Of a DNA stretch of 64,000 nucleotides, positions 21,488-32,630 are shown piece by piece. The position numbers were made by a program, and so were the translations under genes. Origin of the DNA: Spodoptera frugiperda (lineage: Eukaryota > Arthropoda > Insecta > Lepidoptera > Noctuidae); contig NC_064236.1 in NCBI RefSeq assembly GCF_023101765.2, forward strand, positions 3,720,001-3,784,000, in the 5' to 3' direction. Under the pieces are notes generated by a model that saw only the letters and a list, made by a program, of their open reading frames with translations, did no database searches and had not been told where the DNA came from. How positions within the stretch are numbered: position 1 is the first letter of the stretch; every line of letters starts with the position of its first letter.

Positions 21488-22663
21488 AAAGAAACCTAAG
21501 CATTATGTCCTTATTGAAAATTACTTTCACCCATTTATAGTCGCACGGTGCAGTCAAGCTTATTTATTATTACATGGATCAATTGACCTAATGACCACCA
21601 CTTATACCACTTATATAAACGCGATAATAGTTCAAAGGTCGATCGCGAACGGTTTTACAATTATTTATTCATTTTCTTCGTAATTTTCTTTCCAATTTGT
21701 ATTAATGTGGTAGTTAGATCGATTTTAAAATGGTACCCCTTAGTAATAAAAGAAAGGGGAAATAATTTTCTTTACACAGTAATTTAATTTCAGTGTGTTT
21801 AAAGCGATATACCTATAGCAATTTTTATTGCAATGCATATACATGGGTGATAATGTGTTGACAGAGCCTACAGCCTTTAGAAATATGAACATTGTGGAAT
21901 ATTGTACTGGAATATCTACTTACGTATGTTAAGAAAGTGTTTGGATACACTTATATCACATTATAGGTTGCGTGACGTCACCGCATCCGCGCACGCTGCT
22001 CGTGAGGTAAAATCCCACTGTCACTTGAAACTAGTTGACCTCATCTCAGTTTTTACGTAAATAAAGCCGCATTTGAATTTAATTTAGTATGTTTCATTGT
22101 ATTGTTGTGTGAGGTATCTATTAATATTGATATTTCAACGCTATTTTGAATTACTGTAGAAACCTGATAAAGCAATGTTTGACAAAATAAAGACAGCTGG
22201 TTGTTGCCTCGTGCGCCTCGTCATAAAATAAGAATAGGTATACATCCAAATTATTATTTGCCATCTCTCACGTGATCAAAATGTAAACAAGTCAGTACAA
22301 TAGGGTACAGAAGGGCTTGTTTTTATAGATCTTGCGAAAAACTTTTTCTCAAACTTTTGTTTGATGAAAAGCCTCGATGAAAATTTTCTTTGAAAAGGTT
22401 TTTGTTGTTTTTCAGGGTTAAAAATTAAAAGGAAAAGAAACAAATTGATGCAACTTACCCTTTCCTTGGGAAGTTTGTAAAGGGCTGAGGCAAGGGCGCG
22501 AATATAACAATAAGTGCCTTCTAGGACTTCCATTTTAGGGCGAAACTTGGTAAAAACATTCATAAATCCTTTGTTTTATATAATGTCGGAAGCAAAACAT
22601 GGACTTCTGTGCCTGAGGAAGCTGTTTATTTCGTACCTTTAAGACATTTATGTTGTATGGAAA
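21488..22663. other. No gene seen
   Basis: Intronic DNA. The minus-strand frame 22276-22563 has no recognisable domain. Confidence 0.4.
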
Positions 22664-22802
22664 ATCACCCAGTGATTTCTCCTGCTTTGGCTGTGGCGAG
22701 AGGGTATCAGACTCTTATTGACTTAAAACCATCCCGTTTCTACTTCTGTTTCGAGCCGGAGCCCCGGTAATCCGATCGTCCGCAGCTCCGGACGCGACCT
22801 TA
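22664..22802 (-). mobile_element. R1-clade LINE, 3'-end fragment
   Basis: AAAATCACCCAGTGATTTCTC, GAGCCGGAGCCCCGGTAAT and GCAGCTCCGGA identify the family; the sense strand is minus. It is truncated to the 3' UTR. Confidence 0.7.
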
Positions 22803-23279
22803 GATATTAATGTAAATAGCGGGCTACTGCATACAGTTTCAAACGTTGCAACGTACAGATGCGAAACTCCTCGAGTGAGCTTAGACGTCTAGGTACAGAA
22901 ACATAGGTACTTTGTACTAACAGTACCTAGTATTTAGATAACATGAACTGTTTGAACTAGAACCTCACTTGGTCCTGCAAACAAGGTAATCCATGCGAGA
23001 ATATGTTTGAGGGTTGCAAGCAAGACATATTACCATGCTACTAGGACCAATCCAACATAATATGTTACGTTCTATGTAAAGCAATCGGAGTATTAATGTT
23101 TAGCATATAGTAACGTTTTTTACGTAATGTGCCGGTTTCTATACATTCTGGTTTCGTAATGAACTTGATACTGAATAAAAAAGGCAGCACAATCACTTTT
23201 TGAATAACATACTGAAGCAAACAATGCACGTGACTTCCCACCTGCTCAAGAATATGAGTCCCCATGCAGCTTGAAACTA
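22803..23279. other. No gene seen
   Basis: Intronic spacer. The minus-strand ORF over 23065-23394 runs through the hairpins and is not considered real. Confidence 0.4.
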
Positions 23280-23331
23280 TTAGAGCTGTTTTCGAAAGTT
23301 GGATACATCCAACTTTCGAAAACAGCTCTAA
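23280..23331. repeat. Hairpin 1: 25-bp perfect arms, 2-base loop
   Basis: Bases 23280-23304 (TTAGAGCTGTTTTCGAAAGT...) and 23307-23331 are exact reverse complements, separated only by AC. Such tight perfect palindromes are unstable and are usually recent. Confidence 0.9.
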
Positions 23332-23357
23332 GAGCTCTAAGAGAAACAGCTTTAAGA

Positions 23358-23422
23358 GAGATAGAAACATACGGTTCACCTGTAGGTGAACCACCTGTAG
23401 GTGAACCGTATGTTTCTATCTC
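23358..23422. repeat. Hairpin 2: 31-bp arms, 3-base loop
   Basis: Bases 23358-23388 (GAGATAGAAACATACGGTTC...) and 23392-23422 pair with only two mismatches around an AAC loop. The arms end in CACCTGTAGGTG, itself nearly palindromic, so two alternative folds are possible. Confidence 0.88.
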
Positions 23423-23504
23423 TAGAACAGTAACTCAAAATTACAGTTTCCAATCTCAGTGAGCTAATTGCTTTTCGTAAATCTATCTGTAAGCTCTCAA
23501 AGAC

Positions 23505-23702
23505 ACCGTCACACCACAGATGGGGCCCAGTAGGACTGATACCCGATCCTGAGTTGCCTACTGCCTACCGGGTTGCCGGGGTTTTGGCTCGAAGAGCAGG
23601 AGTAGAAACCGGGTGGTTTTAAGTCAGTAAGAGTCTGATACTTCCCTCTCGCCTCACCCTCAACAGCAGAGGTCATTGCATAATTTTTCCCCTCCAAAAA
23701 AA
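23505..23702 (+). mobile_element. R1-clade LINE, 3'-end fragment
   Basis: Contains CACAGATGGGGCCCAGTAGG, CCGGGTTGCCGGGG, AGTCAGTAAGAGTCTGA, CATTGCATAATTTTTCCCC and an A tail. + sense. Confidence 0.7.
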
Positions 23703-24002
23703 GGCTTGCCCTAGTTACAACGTTGTTTCACAATTTTTAAAACTGCAAAGTCTAGGTATGATACAGGATGGGAATGGAATGCCAGTAGTGTATTTCTAAG
23801 CCTGAAATAATGATGTAGTGAAGCTACCCGAATGGAAATTCGAAAAGAATTTCAATGGAAAAGTTCGTTTAAATTTTTCGTTACTTTTAGCAGTATTTTT
23901 ACTTACAGACTGGAGTCCATTTGTTTTAATAGTTGAATGTTATACGTACCTATATACCGTTATTAGGTACTATGTTTCAAACGTTGCTTAAGTACTATTA
24001 TT
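23703..24002. other. No gene seen
   Basis: Intronic AT-rich DNA. Confidence 0.4.
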
Positions 24003-24150
24003 TTTTACCGACTTCAAAATAGGAGATCCTTAATTTGAACCTGTATGTACGTATATTTATGCGCGATTATCTTAAGTTTTGATGTAGTTTTCAGCATAAT
24101 ATTTTTCAGAGAGGATTAGGAGAAGGTTTTAGGAATATTACCTGAATAAA
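24003..24150 (+). repeat. Fragment of a common insect repeat (ACCGACTTCAAAA type)
   Basis: TTTACCGACTTCAAAATAGG followed by TATGTACGTATATTTATGCG is the arrangement of a repeat widespread in insects, usually linked to RTE-type LINE tails. It is recognised by memory only. Confidence 0.45.
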
Positions 24151-24965
24151 ACAATGGAGTTTTAAAAAACAGTTTTATCCAATTATTTATTATTGTTGCA
24201 TTTATTTTTATGCAATACAACACTTCTTAATACCGACGCGTTGTTCTCACACTCCGAGCGACCAGTCTTTCGTTTTTACTCCGATGCTAATCAATAACAA
24301 GGATTCAACTTATTACCTCGGCTTACTACAACAGCAGACAAAAACCTTAATTATAATCTTCTACAACAAATCACACATTGGTCTAGTTTCTCTATGCAAA
24401 TGCCAACATTTGGTCTTGATGTTGATTATGATGAAGATGTTGTATGTTTGATGTTATAGAAGAATTCCCTAACTATCTAACACAATTTACAACATTAGCA
24501 GTCAATAAGTATTCTAATTTACCAGACTCCCCATCAAATTCAAACTTTGGTCGCTCAAAAGGAATTTTCTTTCGCCAGGCATTGCCCCAGGACAGCTAAT
24601 AAAGGGCGTAATTATTCTTAGAGTCCGTCACAAAACGTGATTTGTATACAAAATGCTGAGGAGACAATGTAAACAATGTAACAGTGTTAGCAAGATCGTT
24701 TTTCATAACAATTGTCTACAAAGGACAGGGGACAGAGGAAGGAAAAGAAAAACATTTACTTGAAAAGAAAATTAAAACACTCGATGATATTTATTTAGTG
24801 CTTGACAAAAAAGGGAGATTAAGTTTTCGCTAGATGATAATTCAGCATGTATGAAAATATTTGGTATGCAGGTACCTATTAAAAAAACAGCTTGATTCAG
24901 TACAGGGACAGTAACCGACAACAATAGCTATATTAAATCTAACTTTATTTTCTTATATGAGAGCT
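24151..24965. other. No gene seen
   Basis: Intronic AT-rich DNA. Confidence 0.4.
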
Positions 24966-25050
24966 TTGTACGAATTTAATGAAACCGAAAGGAGACTGCG
25001 TTCGGCGTTCTAATTGGTTGCTTCATTGGAGCCGGCCAATCAGAGAGACC
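24966..25050. mobile_element. Degraded fold-back MITE
   Basis: Keeps the family core ACTGCGTTCGGCG, TAATTGGTTGCTTCATT and GCCGGCCAATCAGAG; the terminal CCCTTAGTACG repeats are eroded. Confidence 0.5.
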
Positions 25051-25618
25051 TACACGGTTCCTGACACACGCCGACCGCTAATTAGGATAAAACTAAAACT
25101 TCATTGTAACACATTCCACTTCTTTGCTTTCTAAAAGTAAAAGAATTTATAAAAATCGGTTTGGTCGACAAAATATCTAACATCTACAATGCTCGTACCA
25201 CGATTTCACTTGAATGCCGTCAGAATGCTAGAAAATATTTTTAATGGTCAAACATTTCTGCGTGAATAGAAGTCCTTTAAACGGATAAGTATTCAATTCC
25301 AGAGCATATTTTCCAGTCTAAATGTTTGAATACTAAACTACTGAAAGGTTTTCCACTGTTTATAAAATACCTATTACCTATTTTTGAATGCGTTAAATTG
25401 TTTAACTTAAACTGGATGACAGATGCAAAATCTAAATCTGCATGAAAGAATCTTGAATTTTGGACAAAATAAAAAAAAATCTTTCTTTAAAGAAGAGTCT
25501 TCAACAGTGTATCATTGCGGTATTTTTATGTCGTTCTGTAAAAGGATCTAATTGTCTTTTTTGTGACGCTAATGCTAAAAATATTCCCCTTGTAAATAAA
25601 ACTGCAATATCGCCTTTA
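25051..25618. other. No gene seen
   Basis: Intronic AT-rich DNA. Confidence 0.4.
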
Positions 25619-25822
25619 GAGCCATCAGACCATCACAGATGGAGCTCAGTAGGGCTGAAGCTCGATTCGGAGCTGCTGACTACCTAGCGGGTTTACTGGG
25701 GCTCTGGCTTGAAGAGCAGAAGTAGAAATGGGGTAGTTTTTAGTCAGTCAGAGTCTGATCCTCCCTCTCGCCTCAGCCTAGGTGTGAGAAATAATTGGAT
25801 GATTTTACCCCCCTGAAAATAT
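25619..25822 (+). mobile_element. R1-clade LINE, 3'-end fragment
   Basis: Contains GAGCCATCAGACCATCACAG, AGCTGCTGACTACCTAGCGG, TTTTTAGTCAGTCAGAGTC and AATTGGATGATTTTACCCCC. + sense, 5' truncated. Confidence 0.7.
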
Positions 25823-27088
25823 ATCGCCTTTATAAAGGACATTCAAATATAATTTCCACCTTTCCTTACCCACTTTAAGAACTGCCGTCCGGCAGCCATT
25901 TTTATTACATACAAGTGAGTATGCAGCACTACAATTGTGTAATATTTTACCGTTTTAAAATCAAACGCGAAAAAAGCATGCATACCCTGATAAAAAGTAA
26001 TTTTTGCTTTAAATAAAAAAACAAAAGTTCACCTGTATCAATAAAACTCAGAATGTGAGATATGAAACATGTGATTTTACCAATTTGTGCACCACTGGCC
26101 ATGAGGGAACGAAAATGGACGTTTCATTTCCTCTTTGTAAAACTGTATAGGCACTCGTTGTATTAAATTGAGTAAATACATTGGACAAACTGCATACAGG
26201 CACGTAGCACCTGGTACTAGGGGATGCAGTGGTCACACCGGTGCGCATCGGAACATCACGTACAACGGCTTTCCTGGTGGCTGTAAAATTATATCGGCCA
26301 TTCGAGCTGAGTCTATGATCTCTCTTGCTATTAATGGTACCGTTCAAATTGAACTGGTTATTTGCTGTTCATCCGGTACTAATCTTGAATTAGTCTGTTC
26401 TTTTCTGTATTACCTACTATGTATGCAAAATTTCAAATACATAGATGGAATTGATAAAAAAACATCTTACTTTCTCATTAATAATACATATTAAGTTAGG
26501 AGTACATTATTGCTAAGTATTTCTCAAATCATTAAACAAACAAGGGGATACTTGTAATGAATGAGGTCTGTGGAGTTGAACACGAAACCTAGCTTACAAA
26601 CCACTCAGGCACATGACCACAAGCAATAACAGACTCAGCTTCGAAATCCTACTCCTTCAATTTTAGTAGTTTGTGACAAGATCATCTAAATAAACAATAC
26701 CTATGTTAATTAATAACACAAACGTTTGTACAATTAATTACCTTGAATATACGTATTATTCAAAACAACCGAGATGTTATATGTTTGTTCTGGCTACGCT
26801 AGATGATTCAACTTGTAGCGTGTTAAAATTGCACGCTATGTCACAGACATTATGTCATAATTATACGTGTTCAAATGAAATATTTCATGTATTCTGAAAT
26901 GAAATATTTCATTTATGTTGAAATAAATCATCTTTAACTACAAAATATGATTTTTTTAAAAAAAGATTTGCTAATATTATTACTTATTTAATTTGCTTCA
27001 AAGCTTGGGTTGCGAAGTTTGCAGTTGAGTGCTTATATTCTTACTAAACGTTAATAATAGTGTGTGAAATGGATTTCTTTCGCTTTCA
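25823..27088. other. No gene seen; one GC-richer block
   Basis: Mostly AT-rich. The block 26195-26335 is more balanced in composition and open on both strands, but I recognise no domain. It may be a remnant of an unknown element. Confidence 0.4.
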
Positions 27089-27162
27089 TAAGGCCCTGAC
27101 CGTACTTAGGCGGAAAACTGCCGCTGTTCGACCCTACAGCTGCCGGGGTCTTATGAATGTCA
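27089..27162. repeat. Imperfect inverted repeat
   Basis: TTCATAAGGCCCTGACC faces CGGGGTCTTATGAA around a GC-rich centre. It is possibly a small MITE remnant. Confidence 0.45.
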
Positions 27163-27444
27163 GTATTACACAGACTGTTATGAACCTGTCAACTATGAAG
27201 CTCGTTCATTTAAGGGCGTATTATTAGTAGACAACTGTCAGAGAAGTTTGTTTGTGCGCTTCATTTTTTTTTTATTTATTATACAGTTTTATTACAGTTT
27301 TAAATTGTTACAGTTTAGCACGCCAAACTCTCAGTTTGATGGCGAGAATCGCTCGTTTTATTTTCTACACAAACTAAACATACTCATTACAAGAACTTAT
27401 AATAAATAAACCTAAATTAAAATATATATATATTTTGTCCTCAG

Positions 27445-27633
27445 CGTTTCGAGTGGGTGGTGGTTCGCCCCATCGATCCGGGTGAGGTGGTAACTCTTCA
27501 CCTGTTGACGCGAGTCCGCTGGGGTGCGCCCCGCGTGCTCGGAGTCTACCGCCTCGGCCTCCAGATTGTGGTCACTGATGGCCAAATATCCGTGACCGAC
27601 ACACTCGTGGATGAACGCAACAAACCCGTACCG
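27445..27633 (+). CDS. Ferlin-family protein (otoferlin-like), second C2A exon
   Basis: A 189-base exon (63 codons, phase 0 on both sides) between TTTTGTCCTCAG and CCG/GTAAGT. It starts RFEWVVVRPIDPGE, continues through a VLGVYRLGLQIVV strand pair and ISVTDTLVDE, and ends NKPVP. These are the F-x-W, the L-I/V-G-x-Y/F-R and the TDTL-hydrophobic-D signatures of otoferlin C2A, and by eye the alignment with human otoferlin from memory needs no gap. The composition is GC-richer than the surroundings, as expected for coding DNA. Neighbours: upstream exon 4359-4417 in matching phase; no downstream exon found in the remaining 36 kb. It could instead belong to the fly Misfire-like ferlin branch; family membership is firmer than the exact orthologue. 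Confidence 0.75.
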
Positions 27634-28484
27634 GTAAGTACCTAAACCTGTACCTATTACTCGGATACGTACGATAATCGTCGTAAGATTTATCGATCGG
27701 ATCCACTACCTAAAGCAGGAGTGCTAAGATCACTGCACAATCTTAGAAAAAACATCATCTTTGTTAAAATAAAATGACCGGATCAACTGAAGCAGGAGCA
27801 AGATTACTACCTATATTATCTTCACAAAACATCATCTTTTCTAATACGAAGTGACATATTGTTGCAAAATATGTTCACAATGTTCACTTTTTTTAAAAGT
27901 GACGTATATTATGTACGTACGTGTACCTACTGGATATGATAAAATCTGGTATGGTCTTGATATATATTTAGGCATAATGATATATACCAATACTTAAATG
28001 AATGTGGACACCCGAAATTAATTTTCATAAAACATTTTCCACCGCTGCAGTTTGATACAGCTGAAAATAAGACCGGAATACATTCATGAAATCTGGCAGT
28101 ACATTTACTGAAACATGAGATGTAAATATAGCCGAAATTATGAATAGGTACCTTTTGGTGTCAACCAACCTTTTCTCTACATTAAAAGCGGAGATAGAGT
28201 GACGTAAAATGTTGTCCATTATAATAAGTAAACCTGCGGTACGTGTTTTCCATATTTCCATTAATAAATGCTTTTGATATGAGGTTAATCATAATTAACA
28301 TACACCACGAATTTTCGATTGACCTTTTCCCATTATAGCTTCGGTCAACTCTGTATGATTCCTGAGTAGATTATCCTGAATATTTATTTTACATTTTTTT
28401 AAAAAGATGATACCCTTTGATTTCTTCTCGTGTCATGGGTACAAACATACAAAATCACATACACATGACACCCAAACCCGACTG
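27634..28484 (+). other. Start of the next intron
   Basis: Begins GTAAGTACC. The rest is AT-rich without exon or recognised repeat. A related pair of phrases (CTAAAGCAGGAGTGCTAAG and CTGAAGCAGGAGCAAGATT, about 27710-27805) suggests a small tandem duplication. Confidence 0.5.
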
Positions 28485-28775
28485 CAGACTGCCTCGTTGG
28501 CCGAGTGGTTGCACGTGCGACTGCCGGGCAACCACTCGGGCGCAGGGTTTTTTATTACTGGGTTTTTTTCGGTTTTTCGAAAATTTCTCAGTAGTAGCAC
28601 GGAGTCTGGAAATGTGCCCGGTATATGGCAATAGGCTCACCACCTATTACGTGGGACTTACAACATAAATAGTGAAAAGTGGGTGTACATTGCACAGTGG
28701 CATTACGTGTCATAATGTGCACCTCTGCTGACCCCTTCAGGGATTAAAGGCGTGACGATATGTATGTATGTATGT
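28485..28775 (+). repeat. tRNA-derived SINE, best copy in the window
   Basis: The head reads GCCTCGTTGGCCGAGTGGTT; TGGCCGAGTGG (28498-28508) is a perfect RNA polymerase III A box of tRNA-Leu/Ser type. The B box is not recognisable: instead, GCAACCACTCGG (28528-28539) inverts part of the head. The body (TTTCTCAGTAGTAGCACGG, GGAAATGTGCCCGGTATATG, GTGGGTGTACATTGC) ends with GGCGTGACG and a TATG microsatellite. SINEs depend on a partner LINE for mobilisation. The overlapping open frames are not genes. Confidence 0.8.
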
Positions 28776-29155
28776 ACAAAGATTAGCGCCGTGCGGGAAT
28801 CGAACCCGTTACACGTTGCACGGCAGCCAGTCGCCCATTCATGTTATGGTGGCCCGGAGATATAACACTCCTCATACATGAGCGCGCTGGTTCAAAACCC
28901 TTTAACGGCGAGTATCAATGTAACATTTTCCGAGTTATATACTTATATGTAATTTCTAAGATTATTTAGACATCACTGACTAACGGTGAAGGAAAACATC
29001 GTGAGTAAACCTGAGATTTTTAATTTCTAATTTTTATTAGTTTAAAATCACCAACCTGCATTAGGCAAGCGTGGTGATTATTGCTCAAACCTTGTCCGTG
29101 TAAGAGGCCTTTAGTCAGTAGTGGCTACTTATAGGCTGATGATGATGATGATGAT
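28776..29155 (+). repeat. Rep-3 copy with a tRNA-like head on the opposite strand
   Basis: GCGGGAATCGAACCCG (28796-28811) is, on the minus strand, a B-box-like T arm. The Rep-3 body follows (TAACATTTTCCGAGTTATAT, CATCACTGACTAACGGTG, TTAGGCAAGCGTGGTG) and ends in a GAT repeat at 29135-29156. It is not a complete tRNA gene. Confidence 0.6.
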
Positions 29156-30214
29156 CATGATTTTACATAGAAATGCTGTGTATAGTCCCATTTACTAGGA
29201 AGATGTGTTTGGTAGATATACAAAGTAATTACACCCATTGACCCATTGAGTTCCACCGTATCGGTTTCGATCACGACATTCTATCTTAATTAGGGTGGTC
29301 ATCTGTACTGGCCATTAATATCATGGACCTATAGAAATGGAAATACAGTTGTACAACTTGTTCCTTTAAGTTGTCACAAAATAATCCGTCAAAACTGTGA
29401 AAATATAGAAAGAATAGGTTAGTTTCCAACTAGACCAATTTAATACTTTTTTTCGAAACGATATAATTATATTATGTTTTATTTTTTTATCAAATAGCAG
29501 ATTTATTTCTAGAAAATTCGAATATTATGTAAATCATCGAATCTTATAATGGAAGTGTGATTATTTTTCGATATTTAATTGTATTGTCTAAGGTATTTAG
29601 AGTCTACATACCATTTGTATTAATCACTCGATAATATATACGAGTAGATAGATGTGTAGCTTTTTGCGTTCCATTGTCTCTGCCTACCCATGGGAGACAG
29701 GCCTGAGGTTATGTATGTATATATGCAACAGTAATGGTTTCTTTTTTGGACTAGATTGTCACAAATATTCTTAATACGATACAACATTTGTTTCTTGTCG
29801 CCGGACATAGAGAAGGGTATATGTCTCCATGTTGAAAAAAATAAATATTTCATCGCATCCCTTATTCATGAGAGATCCCGGATGAAATGTTACTATTGCA
29901 TTCATTGCATACCCCATGGACCCTTTTCCCGGAACTGATTGAATTATTTTATCAAATTTTGAGATCGGTTAAAGCATAGTTTATTAAGATAAGATTTAAA
30001 TAGTAATTGAGTTTGCTTCCTTTTGATTCGTCGGTCGGGCAAAGTATTATTGGGATATTTGGTTTGGATTCTGGAATAATGTTCAGTGTTTCGGGGTAAT
30101 AGGCTTATCCTCTATAAAATTTGACTTTAACAGAACTGGTAAATGGGTGTACTATTGATTATGTGCTTTTATTATCTTCAGTCTATCTCTCCGCGGTTTA
30201 AAAGGTATGACGCC
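29156..30214. other. No gene seen; SINE scraps
   Basis: Mostly AT-rich. GCGTTCCATTGTCTCTGCC (29667-29685), followed by GGGAGACAGGCCTGAGG, is the end of another SINE-like repeat. TCGTCGGTCGGGCAAAGTAT near 30029 matches the tRNA-SINE head-body junction. No coding signal. Confidence 0.45.
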
Positions 30215-30348
30215 ATATTATTATGTTTAATTAAAGCAAAGTCACGCGTTTTAACCCCGAAGGGGTAGGCATAGGTGTACAATATACACCCATTTTTCAC
30301 CAGTTGTCTTATAAGTCCCATGTAATAGGGGGTGAACCTATTGCCATA
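30215..30348 (-). repeat. tRNA-derived SINE, 3' half, split by a Tc1 element
   Basis: On the minus strand it contains the body and tail blocks (CTATTACATGGGACTTATAA, TGGTGTGAAA-type segment, CCCCTTCGGGG). The other half follows at 31906. Confidence 0.7.
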
Positions 30349-31907
30349 CAGCCTTGGCCAAAAGTATTGAGCACCCATGAAATCTTTGAGTTTTATGCGA
30401 AATATCAAATAGAAACAAAACAAAATGTTTTTTATATGTTTATTTTACTATTTATTAATTGAAAATGAATATTTTGTCAGTCCACCCTTTGCCTTAATTA
30501 GGGCAGAATTTTTTTTTGGTATAGAGCTAACAAGATTTTTACAGTCTTTAGCAGTAATCGCGTTCTATTCTAGGCATAGGTGGCGTTTCAAATATTCTCT
30601 GTTGTTAATTGTGTGGCGCCTACCTCTGCGCTTTACTAAAACCCATAAATATTCTATGGGGTTTAGATCTGGCGACTAGGCAGGCCAGTCAAGAAGCTCT
30701 ACGTTATTTTCCCGGAATCATGCCATAGTGCGGGCAGATTTGTGGCAAGGTGCGTTATCCTGCTGGAATTTACCAATATCCATGTTCCTGTCGCCGAAAA
30801 GTTTCGTGAATGAAGACAGGAACGCAGTTTCTAGTACATTTATGTACTTAGAAGAGTCCATGCGGCCCTTTCACACGAACAATTCGCCAACTCCAGAATC
30901 GGTCATGCAACTCCAGACCATTATGCTACCGCCACCATGTTTTACGGTTGGTACCACACACTCTGGATTAAAATCTTCGCCCACCCGGCGACGTACAGAG
31001 GTCACAACAGGGGTACCAAAAATCTGCTATAAAGAGACAAATATTGAGTTCCAGAAAACAAAAGAACTTCATCTATGCGTTTGGATTTTAAACCATTTTA
31101 TATTATTTTATTAGGGCATTAAATATAGTTACTTATCTCTAAGTTAGATTCGTCTGACCACACAAAATTTGACCACTCCGAATTGGTGAAAGTTCGATGT
31201 TGTAAGGCCCATTTATACCGAGTTTTTTTTTGTTTTTGTCGGGAGCCATGGTTTCTTCCTAGCGTCACAACCTTTTGGATCAGCTTCCTAAAGTCTTCTA
31301 CAAGTAGTTCGAGCAGAAATTGATACCTTATTTTGTTCTGACAACTCAGCAGCGAGCTCTGAAGATCATTTTTTCCTATTTTTTAACGACTCTCTCGGTA
31401 ACTGATGATCCTGACGGTCTGTGGTGATGCGTTTGCGCCCTGTTTTTGGTATATTTTGATGTGATGGGATAGCATAGAATCGCTGAATAACAAATTGCAA
31501 GGATCGGCGCGAACATTTCACAGTTTTGGAAATCTCTACTTGTGATTTCCCTTGCTCATGCAGAAGCTGTACCTCCACTCGATTTTCTGAAGAAAGTTCG
31601 TTTCGTTTTGGCATATTACAACGATAATACTTATAACTTTGAGATAAAATACCAAAAACGCACCTGGATCACGGGATGTTGTCAAAACGAGCGATGGTAG
31701 CGAACTGATAAATAAATACAAACATTGCAAAAATCTCATTTTATTACACCTAGGTGTTTTATTCCTAGCTACGGCATAAATCATTGTTTTTAAATCTTTG
31801 TAGATAGCCGACAAACAAATACTTCAACAGTAGATTTAGTTTTCTGCCATACTTACCGTGATCGAGCGAAATTTGTAAGGTGCTCAATACTTTTGGCCAA
31901 GGCTGTA
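30347..31907 (-). mobile_element. Tc1-type DNA transposon, complete ends, dead transposase
   Basis: Perfect 27-base terminal inverted repeats start CAGCCTTGGCCAAAAGTATT at 30349 and end with the exact complement at 31905; TA dinucleotides at 30347-30348 and 31906-31907 are the target duplication. The element itself is 1557 bp. It jumped into a SINE, whose halves resume on either side. The perfect repeats contrast with the decayed coding region. Confidence 0.9.
30425..31614 (-). pseudogene. Tc1-like transposase, inactivated
   Basis: On the minus strand the N-terminal DNA-binding part is open from 31614 to 31366, starting MPKRNELSSENRVEVQLLHE and containing the paired helix-turn-helix (KSQVEISKTVKCSRRSLQ). 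It stops after KNRKK. Downstream on the same strand, other frames still show the catalytic DDE-type core: a WSDESNL segment near 31145, GGGSIMVW near 30930, QQDNAPCH near 30755 and PDLNPIEYLW near 30655. Several stops and an A/T-rich insertion around 31040-31140 break the frame. The family cuts and pastes at TA sites. This copy cannot encode a working enzyme. Confidence 0.75.
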
Positions 31908-31995
31908 TACTGGGTACAATTCTAGGCTCCGTGTTACGACTGAGAAATTTTCAGAGACCTCTTGTCGCAATTGTTACCACTTCGCCAACGAGGCA
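31906..31995 (-). repeat. tRNA-derived SINE, 5' half
   Basis: The minus strand carries GCCTCGTTGGCGAAGTGGTA and CAATTGCGAC (the tRNA-like head), then the body TCTCTGAAAATTTCTCAGTC. It continues at 30348 across the Tc1 insertion. Confidence 0.7.
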
Positions 31996-32307
31996 GTTTA
32001 AAATCTTCAAAAAACTCAAGTATATTTACATGTTCTCTTTGTAATACATATTTAATTACCAATGCTTCATCTCATCTCAGAAGAATTCTAAGATCGTAAG
32101 AAAATTACATCAGATGACAAACTGAGCATGATTGAGCTGTTTTTCTACACAGAATTTACATGAAGAATATTTCTTATTTAATTACGAAAAGACATTATTG
32201 TTTTACTCTTAGAATTTACATCCAAAGTAGATACATCAAAGAACACATTTTCCTAAACAAATATTTCATGTAAATCCTTCTTGCTTATATAATTGAAGTA
32301 TCTCATG
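31996..32307. other. No gene seen
   Basis: AT-rich spacer. Confidence 0.4.
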
Positions 32308-32630
32308 CTATTCAATCATCCAATGAAAGAAAGAAAGAAAGAAAATCATCCAATGTCTTCTCTCGCTTTAGTTGAGGCGAGAGCGAGTGTCAGACTCGTA
32401 CTGACTAAAAACCACCCCGTTCCTACTCCATCTTTTCAAGCCGGAGCCCCGGTAAACCCGCTATGTAGTTCGCAGCTCCGGATCAGGCATCCGTCTTACT
32501 GGGCCCCGTCTGTGGTGGTCTGATGGCTCTTTGTGGCGCGCGCAGAACGCGCCGCGCCGCAGTCACGGGTCTGGTTCTGGTCGGGCGGCGAGCTACCCTT
32601 ACTCGCCGTCCGCAGACGTACTTACATTTT
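32308..32630 (-). mobile_element. R1-clade LINE, 3'-end fragment with GAAA tail
   Basis: A GAAA microsatellite (32327-32342) takes the place of the poly-A end; ATCATCCAATG lies on both sides of it, a possible short duplication. The body shows GAGCCGGAGCCCCGG-type sequence, GCAGCTCCGGATCAGGCATC, TGTGGTGGTCTGATGGCTC and GGCGGCGAGCTACCCTTAC. It is truncated before the coding part. Confidence 0.7.

Larger units (their letters stand above)
4418..27444 (+). other. Large intron (about 23 kb) of the ferlin-like gene
   Basis: This is the interval between the two in-phase exons, starting GTACGT and ending TTTTGTCCTCAG. It holds one full-length LINE, several Helitrons, a long inverted repeat, MITEs, SINEs and LINE ends, listed separately. 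I saw no exon inside it, and the alignment to otoferlin needs none. Confidence 0.6.

Noticed and set aside
26048..26494. Overlapping ORFs of about 100 codons on both strands
   Set aside because: Neither strand shows a known motif; probably remnant of an unidentified repeat.
28790..28815. tRNA gene suggested by GCGGGAATCGAACCCG
   Set aside because: Only a T-arm-like piece is present; no complete cloverleaf fits, and a SINE-like body follows.
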